DNA of 64,000 bases from Hufsiella ginkgonis. GTDB lineage: Bacteria; Bacteroidota; Bacteroidia; Sphingobacteriales; Sphingobacteriaceae. Location of the stretch: the NCBI RefSeq assembly GCF_009834915.1, contig NZ_WVHS01000001.1, positions 124,001-188,000 on the forward strand, in the 5' to 3' direction. Each line of letters opens with the position of its first letter. Position 1 is the first letter of the stretch. Shown here piece by piece: positions 18,236 through 26,711 of the stretch. A model generated the notes under the pieces. That model ran no database searches. It had not been told where the DNA came from and saw only the letters and a program-made list of their open reading frames with translations. A program made the translations under genes and the position numbers.

Positions 18236-19495
18236 ATGTCAAAACGAATATTCGTATTTGGCGACTGGGACGACCTTGAAAAGGCGACCTTAATCGGGCA
18301 ACTGACCGCCGACACCGTGCGCGGCAAGGAAGTATTCAGCTTTCAGTATGACCAGGACTGGTTAAAAAAACCTGCCAGCACTTACTTAGATCCTGACCTT
18401 CAGCTGTTTGCCGGTCCCCAATATGTGCGTGATGAAAAGCCCAATTTCGGCATGTTCCTGGATTCGTCTCCTGATCGCTGGGGAAGGGTTTTGATGAAAC
18501 GCCGGGAGGCCATTTTTGCAAGAAGAGAAAAGCGGTCTCCAACAGTATTCGGTGAATCGGATTTCCTATTGGGTGTGTACGATGCCAATAGAATAGGCGG
18601 ACTCCGGTTTAAAACAGACCCGGAAGGCCCATTTTTGGCATCTGATCCGTCACTGGCAGCGCCCCCGTGGGTATCGTTACGCGAACTGGAACACGCGGTT
18701 CTCGAACTAGAAAAAGACGATAAGCTAAGCGATAACCAGGAACTGAAGTGGCTCGATATGCTTATGGCCCCCGGTTCATCACTGGGCGGAACGAGACCAA
18801 AAGCCAGTATTACCGACCAGCAAGGTAATCTTTGGATAGCTAAATTCCCGAGTGGCAATGACGACGTGAATACCGGTGGTTGGGAAATGCTGGTTCACCA
18901 GCTCGCCAAAGAATGCGGCATAAAAGTTAGCGAGGCGCGACACCAAAAATTCTCGAGTCGCCACCACACATTCATTACCCGGAGATTTGACCGAACAGGC
19001 GAAAACCGGCGGATTCATTTCGCTTCAGCGATGACACTGCTCGGGCACAGCGATGGCGCTGATCACTATGATGGGGCGAGTTACCTTGACCTGGTCGGCT
19101 TTATTCAGCAATACGGCAATAATCCAAAAGAGAATTTAAAGGAGCTTTGGAAACGCGTGCTGTTCAATATCCTGGTAAAAAATACCGATGACCACCTGCG
19201 GAATCACGGCTTCCTGCTAACAAAAGACGGATGGGAACTCTCGCCAGCTTATGATATGAACCCGGTTCCAACCGGCACCGGCTTAACGCTTAATATTTCC
19301 GAAAATGACAACTCGCTGGATCCTGAGCTAGCGTTATCCGTTGCCAGACATTTCAGACTTATTAATAAAGATGCAGCAAACTTGCTCGTTCAAATGAAGA
19401 AAATTGTAAGCCAATGGCGTAAGCTTGCTTTGGACATAGGGATAGCCAACCAGGAGCAAGAACGTATGGCCGGCGCGTTTTACGTTGAATCATAA
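18236..19495 (+). CDS. hipA: HipA-type serine/threonine kinase toxin
   Basis: Single-chain HipA of 419 residues, close to the usual length, with both the N-terminal subdomain and the C-terminal kinase domain. The loop GSSLGGTRPKAS (about residues 180-191) is the HipA ATP-binding/autophosphorylation motif with serines. NTDDHLRNHGFL holds the catalytic Asp and Asn, and LSPAYDMNPVP the metal-binding Asp. In E. coli HipA phosphorylates glutamyl-tRNA synthetase and causes growth arrest; the target here is unknown. All catalytic residues I can check are intact, so the toxin is probably active. It converges on a histidine kinase gene only 17 bases away. Confidence 0.93.
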   Translation: MSKRIFVFGDWDDLEKATLIGQLTADTVRGKEVFSFQYDQDWLKKPASTYLDPDLQLFAGPQYVRDEKPNFGMFLDSSPDRWGRVLMKRREAIFARREKRSPTVFGESDFLLGVYDANRIGGLRFKTDPEGPFLASDPSLAAPPWVSLRELEHAVLELEKDDKLSDNQELKWLDMLMAPGSSLGGTRPKASITDQQGNLWIAKFPSGNDDVNTGGWEMLVHQLAKECGIKVSEARHQKFSSRHHTFITRRFDRTGENRRIHFASAMTLLGHSDGADHYDGASYLDLVGFIQQYGNNPKENLKELWKRVLFNILVKNTDDHLRNHGFLLTKDGWELSPAYDMNPVPTGTGLTLNISENDNSLDPELALSVARHFRLINKDAANLLVQMKKIVSQWRKLALDIGIANQEQERMAGAFYVES

Positions 19496-19512
19496 TCTAT
19501 ACCATGACAGTA

Positions 19513-21600
19513 TTAAATAGGTATTTCTATAACAAACTCCGTAAAGTCGTTTTCCCGCGTATCGACGATCATGCTTCCGCCATGCCCTTTCACGACAATA
19601 TCATAGCTTAAGGATAATCCCAGTCCCGTTCCTTCACCTGTGGGTTTGGTTGTAAAAAAAGGCTGCATTATTTTGTCGCGGATCGCTTCAGGGATGCCGG
19701 TACCGTTATCCTTTACGCAAATGTTAACCCTACCGGCACGGTGCATAGTGCGCACCTCCACACAGGGCTGGTAATCCGCCCCTGCGGTCTTTTGCTTTTG
19801 CTGTATCGCATAAAAGGCATTGTTATACAGGTTGAGCAGTACCCTCCCGATATCTTGTGCGACTACCGGGACGTTAGGCAGGTCTTCTTCTAAATGCGTG
19901 ACCAGGTCGGCGTTAAATGACTTGTCTTTTCCCCGTATGCCATGATAGGCCAGTAGAAGGTATTCGCCCGTTAATTTATTTAAATCAGCGGGTTCTTTTC
20001 GTCCGCTTGAAACCCGGGAATGTTCGAGCATGCTTTTTACGATGCTGCCTGCCCGCTGGCCATGGTGGTGAATTTTGTCCAGGTTCTGCTTCAGGTCATG
20101 GGCTATAATTAATACGTCACGGGTATTACCCGTTTCGGCTTCCTGCTTCAATTCTTCGAGCAGTTCGACGCTTACCTCCGAAAAGTTATTGACGAAATTA
20201 AGAGGGTTTTGCATTTCGTGGGCAATACCTGCGGTAAATTCCCCCAGACTGGCCATTTTTTCCGACTGTATCAGTTGTGTCTGCGTGCTCTTTAGTTCCT
20301 GAAGCGAATGGTTCAGTTCCCTGGTGCGTTCAGCGACTTTACCTTCAAGTGCCAGGTTCTGCTCCAGTACCAGTTTTTTATTTGCGTTTAGCTGGTTAAA
20401 GGCTTCTGCCTGCGCCGCTTCTTTTTCTTCCCGGTAGATATTTATCTTATTGGCAAGCGCGAATGAAAGTAACAAAGCTTCGATAGCGGAACCGATCCTT
20501 AGCGCGCTTACGGTTAACGGGTTATACGGCACGATGCTGTAGTCCTTCAATAGAAAGACCGATACGCCGATCAATAGAATAGTCCAGGCGAACAGGTAAT
20601 ATTTTGCCGGCTTATACCCTCGGCGGTATAAAATGATGCCGGTGATAAAGAGTGAAACGACACCCAGCATCGATACCAGCTCCGCTATGATCATCCCCCA
20701 AAACCTGTACCCGCAAAGTATGAAAATAATATTGATGCAGTAGCCGAAAATAAGCACATGAAAAAACCGGTGTATGCCCTTTGCGTTCTTCCTGGTCTGC
20801 AAAAACTCGGCGGTAAATAAAATAGCAAAACTTCCTGCAAAACAACCGATAACGTTCACATACCTGTTCAATTGCGGGGCGCCGGGCCATAAATATTGAA
20901 AGGCAAGCCCTTGTTCTATCAGGTTGGTCAAGGTGATAAAAACGACGTACAGCACATAAAACAAGTACGCCCTATCCCTGAGCGAAGTATAGATGAATAA
21001 GTTGTATAAGATCATCAATACCATGAATCCAATGTAGATGCCGTCAAAAATACCGGTCTGCTGGGCTGAGCTGATGAGGCTTTCATTGGTCAACAGGTAG
21101 ATGGGGAACTGCAGTCCTGTACTCGTTTTTACCCGGAGATAAAAACGCCTGGTACTGTCTTTCGGGATGTCGAGCAAAAATATATTCTTGTTGATGGACA
21201 GGTCACGCCGGCTGAAATGCCGGTAAGCCGATAGGGATGCTTTTAGAACAGAATTATTTACGGAAGTATACAGATCGATCCATTCCAGTTCGGTATTATC
21301 CAATTTTAAATATAGCTTTTCCCCGCAAGCGTTTTTAATAGAAAACCGGCACCACACCGGCGCCGTTTGTATACCAAAATCCGGTACGTCTTGTCGGCAT
21401 GCCGCAAACTGATGCTGAAAGGCCGCGGATGAAACGTCTTTATACGAGAGGCGGCCGGTAGTATCGAGAAAAAGAGCGACGCTTTTTGCGATAGCTAGCT
21501 TTTTATCCTTCGCATCCGCTACGATTACCGGCTGCGCCGAACAACGCAATGCCCAGATGGCACAGCCTAATGCGATAAATATGGTCCGCGCGATTCGCAT
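19513..21600 (-). CDS. 7TM-DISM sensor histidine kinase (orphan)
   Basis: Membrane sensor kinase of 695 residues. Order: signal peptide (about 1-22), 7TMR-DISM extracellular domain (about 30-165, with [21 protein letters not shown] and [17 protein letters not shown]), seven transmembrane helices (about 185-385), coiled coil (about 390-440), HisKA with the phospho-acceptor His461 in [12 protein letters not shown], and HATPase_c with NNAFYAI, DNGTGIP and [15 protein letters not shown]. The DISM domain of this class is thought to bind carbohydrate-like ligands. No response regulator lies next to it. It starts nine bases after the flavoenzyme gene, so the two are one operon. The kinase half is very similar to that of the kinase at 27336. 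Confidence 0.93.
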   Translation of the reverse strand: MRIARTIFIALGCAIWALRCSAQPVIVADAKDKKLAIAKSVALFLDTTGRLSYKDVSSAAFQHQFAACRQDVPDFGIQTAPVWCRFSIKNACGEKLYLKLDNTELEWIDLYTSVNNSVLKASLSAYRHFSRRDLSINKNIFLLDIPKDSTRRFYLRVKTSTGLQFPIYLLTNESLISSAQQTGIFDGIYIGFMVLMILYNLFIYTSLRDRAYLFYVLYVVFITLTNLIEQGLAFQYLWPGAPQLNRYVNVIGCFAGSFAILFTAEFLQTRKNAKGIHRFFHVLIFGYCINIIFILCGYRFWGMIIAELVSMLGVVSLFITGIILYRRGYKPAKYYLFAWTILLIGVSVFLLKDYSIVPYNPLTVSALRIGSAIEALLLSFALANKINIYREEKEAAQAEAFNQLNANKKLVLEQNLALEGKVAERTRELNHSLQELKSTQTQLIQSEKMASLGEFTAGIAHEMQNPLNFVNNFSEVSVELLEELKQEAETGNTRDVLIIAHDLKQNLDKIHHHGQRAGSIVKSMLEHSRVSSGRKEPADLNKLTGEYLLLAYHGIRGKDKSFNADLVTHLEEDLPNVPVVAQDIGRVLLNLYNNAFYAIQQKQKTAGADYQPCVEVRTMHRAGRVNICVKDNGTGIPEAIRDKIMQPFFTTKPTGEGTGLGLSLSYDIVVKGHGGSMIVDTRENDFTEFVIEIPI

Positions 21601-21609
21601 ATGAGAAAA

Positions 21610-23163
21610 TCAGGATAACCCTAATTGATTTTGCCAATACTGGCTAATGAAAATACCCTGAGGATCCAACGATTGCCTGATCGCATTCCATTTGTTGAAA
21701 TTGGGATATTGGGATAGCAAATATTCGCCGCCATTGGGTTTACCATTTAAAACCTGGGGCAGGTATTTTCCCCAGTGGCACCGGAAGTTGAGACTTTCCA
21801 GCGCGTCCCAATAATTTTGAAAAAGCTCTTTCACGGGATCTTTGTCCGTCTTGGCAAACCAGAACACATCCACACGTACCATATCACTCCCATAAGAAGG
21901 GCTCATCCAGAACTTACTTGCTTTGGCGCCGTAAATTTCGACGCTGAAGTAGCCGGTATTGGCCGTATTTTGCCCGTTAACACCATAGAAGCTTTGTAAT
22001 GCAAGCATGACTTCCTGGGCGCTGTCCATCGGGATCCATATTTCCGTAAATTTTACCGGGAGCAGTTTATCGTCCATTTCATTATCCATACATAAACCGG
22101 TATGCCAATAATCCTGGAACGGTTGATTCTCGCCTACGTTTACGAACACGTCAAGTATGGCCGGTAATATATGGGGATAAAAAAGGTTGGTGATCTCGTC
22201 GGCGGCCAGGCTCACCCCGGGCACGTTTTTAAATACTTTTAAAAACCATTCGGGCCAATAACCAATGGAAGAATAGAGAAGCCCTGCGGCGGCTGTAAGC
22301 GGATCTTCCGACCCGAGGATAAGCGGTCTTACTTCCTCGTAGGGTTTGGGAGTAAAACCATCTTCAGGAGGGATCTGGCTTGCCTGCCATACCACCATTT
22401 TCTGCACGTTAAGCTGTGGCCACCACATTAGCCGGGCATAATCCGTATGCTCGAAAAAGCTTTGAAGGTTCGTGGAGCTGGAGCCGAACAGATCGATGGG
22501 ACAATCTTTGGCATAAGTAGCCGTTTCCGCACCTCTAATATTGAATGTGGCAACGCAGTTAAACGTTACGGACACGATTATTCCGAACATTCCCAGGGCG
22601 ATACCGGCGGCATAAAAGCTATCCGTGTCTGGATCGTTAATAGAAAATGTCCGCAATTGCGGGGTGCTTTCGGCGGTAAGCAGTGTAATGCTTTCGATCA
22701 TCTCGTCGAACGAGTATTTTAAGGAGCCGCCCGACGAACCTGTGGAAAGAAAACCGCCGACCGTTTGATGCTTTATACCCCCCATTTCAGGAATGGCCCA
22801 ACCGTGATCAAATACTTGCGTAAATAAGCTATTCGCATCCGTCGATTTTACGCCGGTCGATTCAGGGGTCGGGTCGTACGGATCATAGCCTAAATGGCAA
22901 CCGCCGCCAACCGTGACCTGCATGGCCTCGTCGTTAAAAGAAACCGAGTTGAAATAGGACAATAGCAGGTATGTAGTATTTCCATAATCGCCGGCTTCCT
23001 GGTTTGGGATCAGCGGAAAAGAATGCCCCGAACCACGCATGCTTATTTTTTTATTAGCAGCGGTAGCGTCCGAAACGATTGCCGTTAAGTCTGCAATGGT
23101 CTGCGGTAAATAGTAATTTACGCCGCCTACCGTAACTGTACTGATGGTTGTAATCGGATTCAT
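21610..23163 (-). CDS. FAD-linked oxidase, aldonolactone/alditol oxidase-like
   Basis: Flavoenzyme of the VAO/PCMH superfamily, 517 residues, with no signal peptide. RGSGHSF near residue 43 is the FAD-binding loop; in alditol and gulonolactone oxidases the His of this motif carries the covalent flavin. GGIKHQTVGGFLSTGSSGGS is the second FAD-contact region. HWGKYLP near the C-terminus is the active-site HWGK motif of aldonolactone oxidases (gulono-, arabinono-lactone) and alditol oxidases. It should oxidise a sugar lactone or polyol with oxygen or another acceptor. The specific substrate cannot be read from sequence. It lies upstream of, and nine bases from, the 7TM-DISM kinase gene, an unusual pairing. 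Confidence 0.85.
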   Translation of the reverse strand: MNPITTISTVTVGGVNYYLPQTIADLTAIVSDATAANKKISMRGSGHSFPLIPNQEAGDYGNTTYLLLSYFNSVSFNDEAMQVTVGGGCHLGYDPYDPTPESTGVKSTDANSLFTQVFDHGWAIPEMGGIKHQTVGGFLSTGSSGGSLKYSFDEMIESITLLTAESTPQLRTFSINDPDTDSFYAAGIALGMFGIIVSVTFNCVATFNIRGAETATYAKDCPIDLFGSSSTNLQSFFEHTDYARLMWWPQLNVQKMVVWQASQIPPEDGFTPKPYEEVRPLILGSEDPLTAAAGLLYSSIGYWPEWFLKVFKNVPGVSLAADEITNLFYPHILPAILDVFVNVGENQPFQDYWHTGLCMDNEMDDKLLPVKFTEIWIPMDSAQEVMLALQSFYGVNGQNTANTGYFSVEIYGAKASKFWMSPSYGSDMVRVDVFWFAKTDKDPVKELFQNYWDALESLNFRCHWGKYLPQVLNGKPNGGEYLLSQYPNFNKWNAIRQSLDPQGIFISQYWQNQLGLS

Positions 23164-23268
23164 GATAAGAGTTTTGGAGGTAATATTTAGAAATAAATAT
23201 ATCCAAAAAAATCCACTCTCCTGCGAGGCATAAATATATTTTTAGATCGTCTGTTGATAATAGAATGA

Positions 23269-23343
23269 ATCCGAAACATATCAAACCAGATTCGCTGAAT
23301 CAATTTGAAAGAATATGAAACATATGAAAAAGCCATCTATGCG
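23269..23343 (+). repeat. Direct repeat, copy 2
   Basis: Copy of 16870-16945 with two substitutions and one deleted A in the A-run after the second ATG. Similarity stops abruptly at the GCG codon, with unrelated sequence beyond. The upstream boundary is equally sharp. Confidence 0.9.
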
Positions 23344-23490
23344 TTGTGCAGCTGCCTCCCGGCCATAGCTTCAGTTTTACTACTAACCTTCACATTTACG
23401 GATCAGTTTCTTAAATACCCGGATCACCTGGAAGATGTCGCCAGGGTCATGCCGCGGCTTGTCCGCTGTTCTACCTTTTCAATTAATTAA
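23305..23490 (+). pseudogene. Frameshifted 5' fragment of the small secreted protein gene, fused to unrelated sequence
   Basis: The duplicated leader brings in the start codons of the gene at 16916, but a one-base deletion shifts the frame so that ATG-initiated translation (MKHMKKPSM...) stops soon after. A TTG-started frame recovers the original KAIYAL reading and runs on through a hydrophobic stretch (LPAIASVLLLTFTFTDQFL) to a stop at 23488-23490. This is most simply a decayed duplicate; a short membrane peptide cannot be excluded. Confidence 0.5.
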
Positions 23491-23492
23491 CA

Positions 23493-24047
23493 TTATTCCC
23501 TTTTGCGGTAGTAAAGTGCTACGCAGCCGTTTTTGAAGATCTGCGTTTCTACCAGTGCCAGCTTAAGAGTCTCCGGGAGGCTGCCGGTATCGAGTAAATG
23601 TCTTCCACCGCCCGCAATGACCGGGTGCACCACTAAATGAAATTCATCGACCAGGCCCGCGGCCATCAGTTCCGGCAACATGCTTACGGTGTCCACCGAA
23701 ATCGTTTTGCCGGGCTGCTGTTTCAGTTTCAGTAGTTCAGCTGCCGGGTCGTTCCGGATGATCGTTGTATTGCCGTCCGCGTTTTCCAGGGACCGCGACA
23801 CTACTACCTTATCAATGGAGACCAGCCTTTCGGCGAATCGGACTTCAGCGGCAGAACCGGAACGGTCTTTTGCAACATCGGCCCAGTAGGGAAACATAAG
23901 CTGATACATAACGCGACCATAAAAGAGCAGGTCTACATCATCCATCATGGCAGTGAAATACTCCATAAGCTCTTCGCTTGGTTCGCCCAGGGTGTGGTCG
24001 CAATAGCCATCCAGGCTAATGTTCATACCAAATGATACCTTTCTCAT
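23493..24047 (-). CDS. Dihydrofolate reductase / RibD C-terminal family protein
   Basis: Protein of 184 residues with the DHFR-like Rossmann fold of the RibD_C family. Landmarks are SFGMNISLDGYCD at the start, DLLFYGRVMYQLMFPYW (NADPH-binding region), SVDTVSMLPELMAAGLVDEFHLVVHPVI and GGGRHLLD. These proteins are NADPH-dependent reductases; most members in Bacteroidota have no assigned substrate and do not replace the main folate enzyme. I start at ATG 24047, because the extension to 24098 adds a basic stretch with no family similarity. It is divergent from the SRPBCC-ArsR operon and shares a 213-bp control region with it. Confidence 0.88.
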   Translation of the reverse strand: MRKVSFGMNISLDGYCDHTLGEPSEELMEYFTAMMDDVDLLFYGRVMYQLMFPYWADVAKDRSGSAAEVRFAERLVSIDKVVVSRSLENADGNTTIIRNDPAAELLKLKQQPGKTISVDTVSMLPELMAAGLVDEFHLVVHPVIAGGGRHLLDTGSLPETLKLALVETQIFKNGCVALYYRKRE

Positions 24048-24134
24048 ACTACAAAAATAAGTGACGCGCCTCATACGGGTCAGGGTTACCCGCGACAAAA
24101 AAAGGGTGTTTTAAGCCACATACACCCCGTACAT

Positions 24135-24149
24135 AAAAGTTAAACTTTT
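24135..24149. promoter_or_regulatory. Perfect dyad in the divergent control region
   Basis: AAAAGTT-A-AACTTTT, a 7+1+7 palindrome, lies 88 bases before the DHFR-family start. Its AAGTTA half-sites resemble those of the two operators at 24213 and 24241. It could be a third, weaker site for the same ArsR-type regulator. Confidence 0.3.
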
Positions 24150-24207
24150 TGGTACCCATTAGCACCCGCCCTGTTTGCGGCTCTGAACCGGGAAAAGATC
24201 AAATAAA

Positions 24208-24239
24208 TTTGTGTAACTCACAAGTTACCTATATATTTG
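24208..24239 (+). promoter_or_regulatory. Bacteroidota-type promoter of the SRPBCC-ArsR-DinB operon
   Basis: TTTG (24208-24211) and TATATTTG (24232-24239) match the -33 and -7 consensus elements TTTG and TAnnTTTG, with a 20-base spacer, the optimal distance. Transcription would begin near 24246, inside the second operator. Confidence 0.75.
24213..24228. promoter_or_regulatory. Operator 1, between the -33 and -7 elements
   Basis: GTAACTCACAAGTTAC has perfect 6-bp arms around four bases. It fills the promoter spacer, so a bound repressor would block polymerase. It is matched by a second site exactly 28 bases downstream. Confidence 0.7.
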
Positions 24240-24240
24240 C

Positions 24241-24256
24241 GTAACTTCAAAGTTAC
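24241..24256. promoter_or_regulatory. Operator 2, at the transcription start
   Basis: GTAACTTCAAAGTTAC has perfect 7-bp arms around two bases and begins two bases after the -7 element. It lies four bases before the ATG at 24261. With operator 1 it forms a pair suited to an ArsR-type dimer, whose gene is the second in this operon. Confidence 0.7.
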
Positions 24257-24260
24257 TCAT

Positions 24261-24713
24261 ATGGCAAAAATTATTAAACACCAGTATTTTTTCGCCCATC
24301 CCGTAGAGACGGTTTGGGAGTACCTCACAAATTCCGCGCTCATGGGGCAGTGGCTCATGAAAAATGATTTTCAGCCCGTCGTTGGGCATGAATTTCAATT
24401 TCGTACCGGCGGGAGAGCTAACCTGAATTTCGACGGCGTCTTTTACTGCAAGGTGCTGAATATCGAACCCTTCAAAACTTTAAGCTATTCCTGGAACTGC
24501 GGGCCGGGCGAAGGACGGATCACGCTGGAATCGGTGGTGACCTGGCAGCTGGAACCCAGGGAAAACGGCACCGAAGTATTCCTCGATCACCGTGGCTTCA
24601 ACCAGGAACAGAACCTCGACATGTATCATGGCCTGTTGCACGGCTGGCCGGAGAAATTCCAGAATATCGAAAGACTTTTAAATCCTGAATCCAATGGCCA
24701 TTCCCACGCTTGA
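24261..24713 (+). CDS. SRPBCC (AHSA1-like) domain protein
   Basis: Cytoplasmic protein of 150 residues with the START/Bet v 1-like fold of the AHSA1 family: FFAHPVETVWEYLTNSALMGQW, HEFQFRTG, KTLSYSWNCGPGEG and a C-terminal LLHGWPEKFQNIERLL helix. These proteins have a hydrophobic cavity and bind small ligands; none is known for this member. The ATG at 24261 follows the operator pair, and the upstream in-frame extension to 24237 would begin inside the promoter. The 3' end overlaps the ArsR gene by 20 bases, so the two are translationally coupled. In most such pairs the regulator is encoded first; here the order is reversed. Confidence 0.9.
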   Translation: MAKIIKHQYFFAHPVETVWEYLTNSALMGQWLMKNDFQPVVGHEFQFRTGGRANLNFDGVFYCKVLNIEPFKTLSYSWNCGPGEGRITLESVVTWQLEPRENGTEVFLDHRGFNQEQNLDMYHGLLHGWPEKFQNIERLLNPESNGHSHA

Positions 24714-25017
24714 TACCTTCCAGGTCATCGGGGATCCCAGCCGGCGTAAGATGCTGATGCTGCTCTCCGGGGATAGTTTGACGATCAACAGCCTGGCAGA
24801 TAATTTCGACATGAGCCGCCCTGCCGTTTCCAAGCATGTGAAAATATTGGAGACTGCCGGGTTTATATCCATACAGGATATCGGGCGGGAACGCTATTGC
24901 ACGCTCAAAAAGGACGGCTTCGAAGAGCTGCAGGCCTGGCTGAACTACTTCGATGAATTCTGGACATCAAAACTGAAAAAACTGGAAATTTTATTAAACA
25001 GCAAACTGCCTAATTAA
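24694..25017 (+). CDS. ArsR-family winged-helix repressor
   Basis: Transcription factor of 107 residues. The winged helix-turn-helix spans about residues 5-90: IGDPSRRKMLMLLSG, LADNFDMSRPAVSKHVKIL with the recognition helix, and the wing IQDIGRERYCTL. No metal-binding cysteine pair of the CxC type is present (the single Cys is in the wing), so it does not look like a metal sensor. The paired operators in its own promoter suggest autorepression, relieved by a small molecule that may be the ligand of the SRPBCC protein. It overlaps that gene and precedes a secreted DinB-like gene by 29 bases. Confidence 0.92.
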   Translation: MAIPTLDTFQVIGDPSRRKMLMLLSGDSLTINSLADNFDMSRPAVSKHVKILETAGFISIQDIGRERYCTLKKDGFEELQAWLNYFDEFWTSKLKKLEILLNSKLPN

Positions 25018-25046
25018 AATCGAATACTCTTTTAAATTTAAAAAAC

Positions 25047-25574
25047 ATGAAAATTAAACGTTTAACAATCGCAACAGGCCTGGTCATAGCGGGGCAATTC
25101 GCCATCGCGCAGGTAAAAACAGCCGAGCTGGTAAAGGAATGGGAACGGTCGAAAGCCTATACAAAGGAATACCTGGACGCCATGCCGGAAAGGAGCTACG
25201 CGTTAAAGCCCACGCCGGAAATACGCTCTTTCGCAGCGCAAAATTTACACCTGGCAGATGCCAATTACGGCCTCGCCGCTGCCGCGCTGGGCATACAAAG
25301 CCCGTTTGAACTGGGAATATGGGAAAAAACCGGCGGAAAATCCAAAGCCAATGTGATCAAGATCGTGCTGGCCAGTTATGATTTCGTGATCGGTGAGATT
25401 ATAAAACTGTCTGACGCGCAACTGGATAACCCTGTTAAAATGCCGGGAAGTTTTGATATGTCTAAACGAATTGCGTTGGCGAAGGTTTTTGAACACCAGG
25501 TACATCACCGGGGCCAAACCACGGTGTATCTTCGACTGGCAGGCGTCACCCCACCACAGGAAAAGTTATTTTAG
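25047..25574 (+). CDS. Exported DinB-family protein
   Basis: Protein of 175 residues with a signal peptide (MKIKRLTIATGLVIAGQFAIAQ) followed by a DinB/YfiT four-helix bundle. The three potential metal-binding histidines are visible: one in AAQNLHLADAN and two in FEHQVHHRGQTTVYLRL. Members of this superfamily include metal-dependent thiol transferases (for example bacillithiol or mycothiol transferases), but most, like this one, have no known reaction. Export is unusual for enzymes using cytoplasmic thiols. It lies 29 bases after arsR and is probably under the same repressor. Confidence 0.85.
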   Translation: MKIKRLTIATGLVIAGQFAIAQVKTAELVKEWERSKAYTKEYLDAMPERSYALKPTPEIRSFAAQNLHLADANYGLAAAALGIQSPFELGIWEKTGGKSKANVIKIVLASYDFVIGEIIKLSDAQLDNPVKMPGSFDMSKRIALAKVFEHQVHHRGQTTVYLRLAGVTPPQEKLF

Positions 25575-25810
25575 CCTTTAGAGACGACCTGTTTCTGCAC
25601 TACGTCGCCGGCTGAGCACCTCCGGGGAACTACCTGTACCTCTCATTTTGAAGGGCCGGAATATTAACCTGGTTCAACCATTTTTCCTAATCCAGTTCAT
25701 TTTTAGACCAGCATTTACCCTCGAACTTTGCCTGTGCAAGATTTGGTTGTGGATCTATTATGATAGGCTCCTGCAACTTATATAAGTGTGAATATAAACT
25801 GAAACTAAAA

Positions 25811-26488
25811 ATGACACAAGAGAAAATCCCCGTTTACAATGAAGAGTATGCCACCCTTCGCGATGAAATGAGCAACGGCTTCCCAGCCGATTCCCTGGAG
25901 GTTTGGGATGCTGATTCCGAAAGAATGGATAGAGAACTTAAAGACCCGTTGAGATTAAAGGCAGGTGATTCCGCGCCGATGTTCGAATTGCCCAATGCTG
26001 TGGGAAAGCGTATCGCCTTGGAGGACTTTTTAGCAGAGGGGCCGGTTATCATTACGTTTTACCGCGGTGTGTGGTGCCCGTATTGTAACCTTGCGCTCAG
26101 CACTTATCAACGCATACTTAAACAAATTAAATCCTATGGAGCTAATTTGTTTGCTATATCCCCTCAATTGCCAGATCACTCGTTAAGTACCAAAGAAAAG
26201 AACAAACTGGAATTCGAGGTTTTGAGCGATAGCCATAACAGCGTTGCTAAACAATATGTGCAGACTTTCATCAATTCGGAGGCATCGACTTCCGAGGCGT
26301 TAAAGCTGGGCGTAGATTTCAGTTCTTTCAATGACGGCGATATCGTGGAGCTCCCGGTTCCGGCGGTCTATATCGTTAGCCAGGACGGAAAGATCGCATT
26401 TGCAAAATCAGCAGGTGCCGATTACAGGCACAGGGTAGAGCCTGCCGAAATATTGGAAGCATTAAAGGCATTAACGACAAACAAATAA
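25811..26488 (+). CDS. AhpC/TSA-type peroxiredoxin-like protein
   Basis: Thioredoxin-fold protein of 225 residues. The core is LKAGDSAPMFELPNAVGKRI, then FYRGVWCPYCNLALSTYQ, with a CPYC pair where typical 2-Cys peroxiredoxins have a single peroxidatic Cys in a T-x-x-C motif, followed by LFAISPQLPDHS and a C-terminal VPAVYIVSQDGKIAF. The CxxC arrangement is known from the AhpC/TSA group acting as thiol peroxidases or oxidoreductases. No signal peptide is present. I use ATG 25811 because the extra 17 residues from 25760 look non-coding. It is a single-gene unit between two intergenic gaps of about 220-240 bases. Confidence 0.88.
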   Translation: MTQEKIPVYNEEYATLRDEMSNGFPADSLEVWDADSERMDRELKDPLRLKAGDSAPMFELPNAVGKRIALEDFLAEGPVIITFYRGVWCPYCNLALSTYQRILKQIKSYGANLFAISPQLPDHSLSTKEKNKLEFEVLSDSHNSVAKQYVQTFINSEASTSEALKLGVDFSSFNDGDIVELPVPAVYIVSQDGKIAFAKSAGADYRHRVEPAEILEALKALTTNK

Positions 26489-26711
26489 GATTTATTTGGT
26501 AGCAGATGGAGGCCTGACAAAGATTTAAGTAAATAATCCAGCACTCCTGCTATCGCGTAGTAGATAGCGTCTACTGCAAAGAAGTCGTCTCATAAGTCAA
26601 TTATGGGGCGGTTTTCTATTTAATACATAGATTGCCAACCGGTAAAAAAGCAGGCCATCAATTATGTGTAAATTGCCGCTACCTTTCAACTAAACTTAAT
26701 GCCTGTTTATA

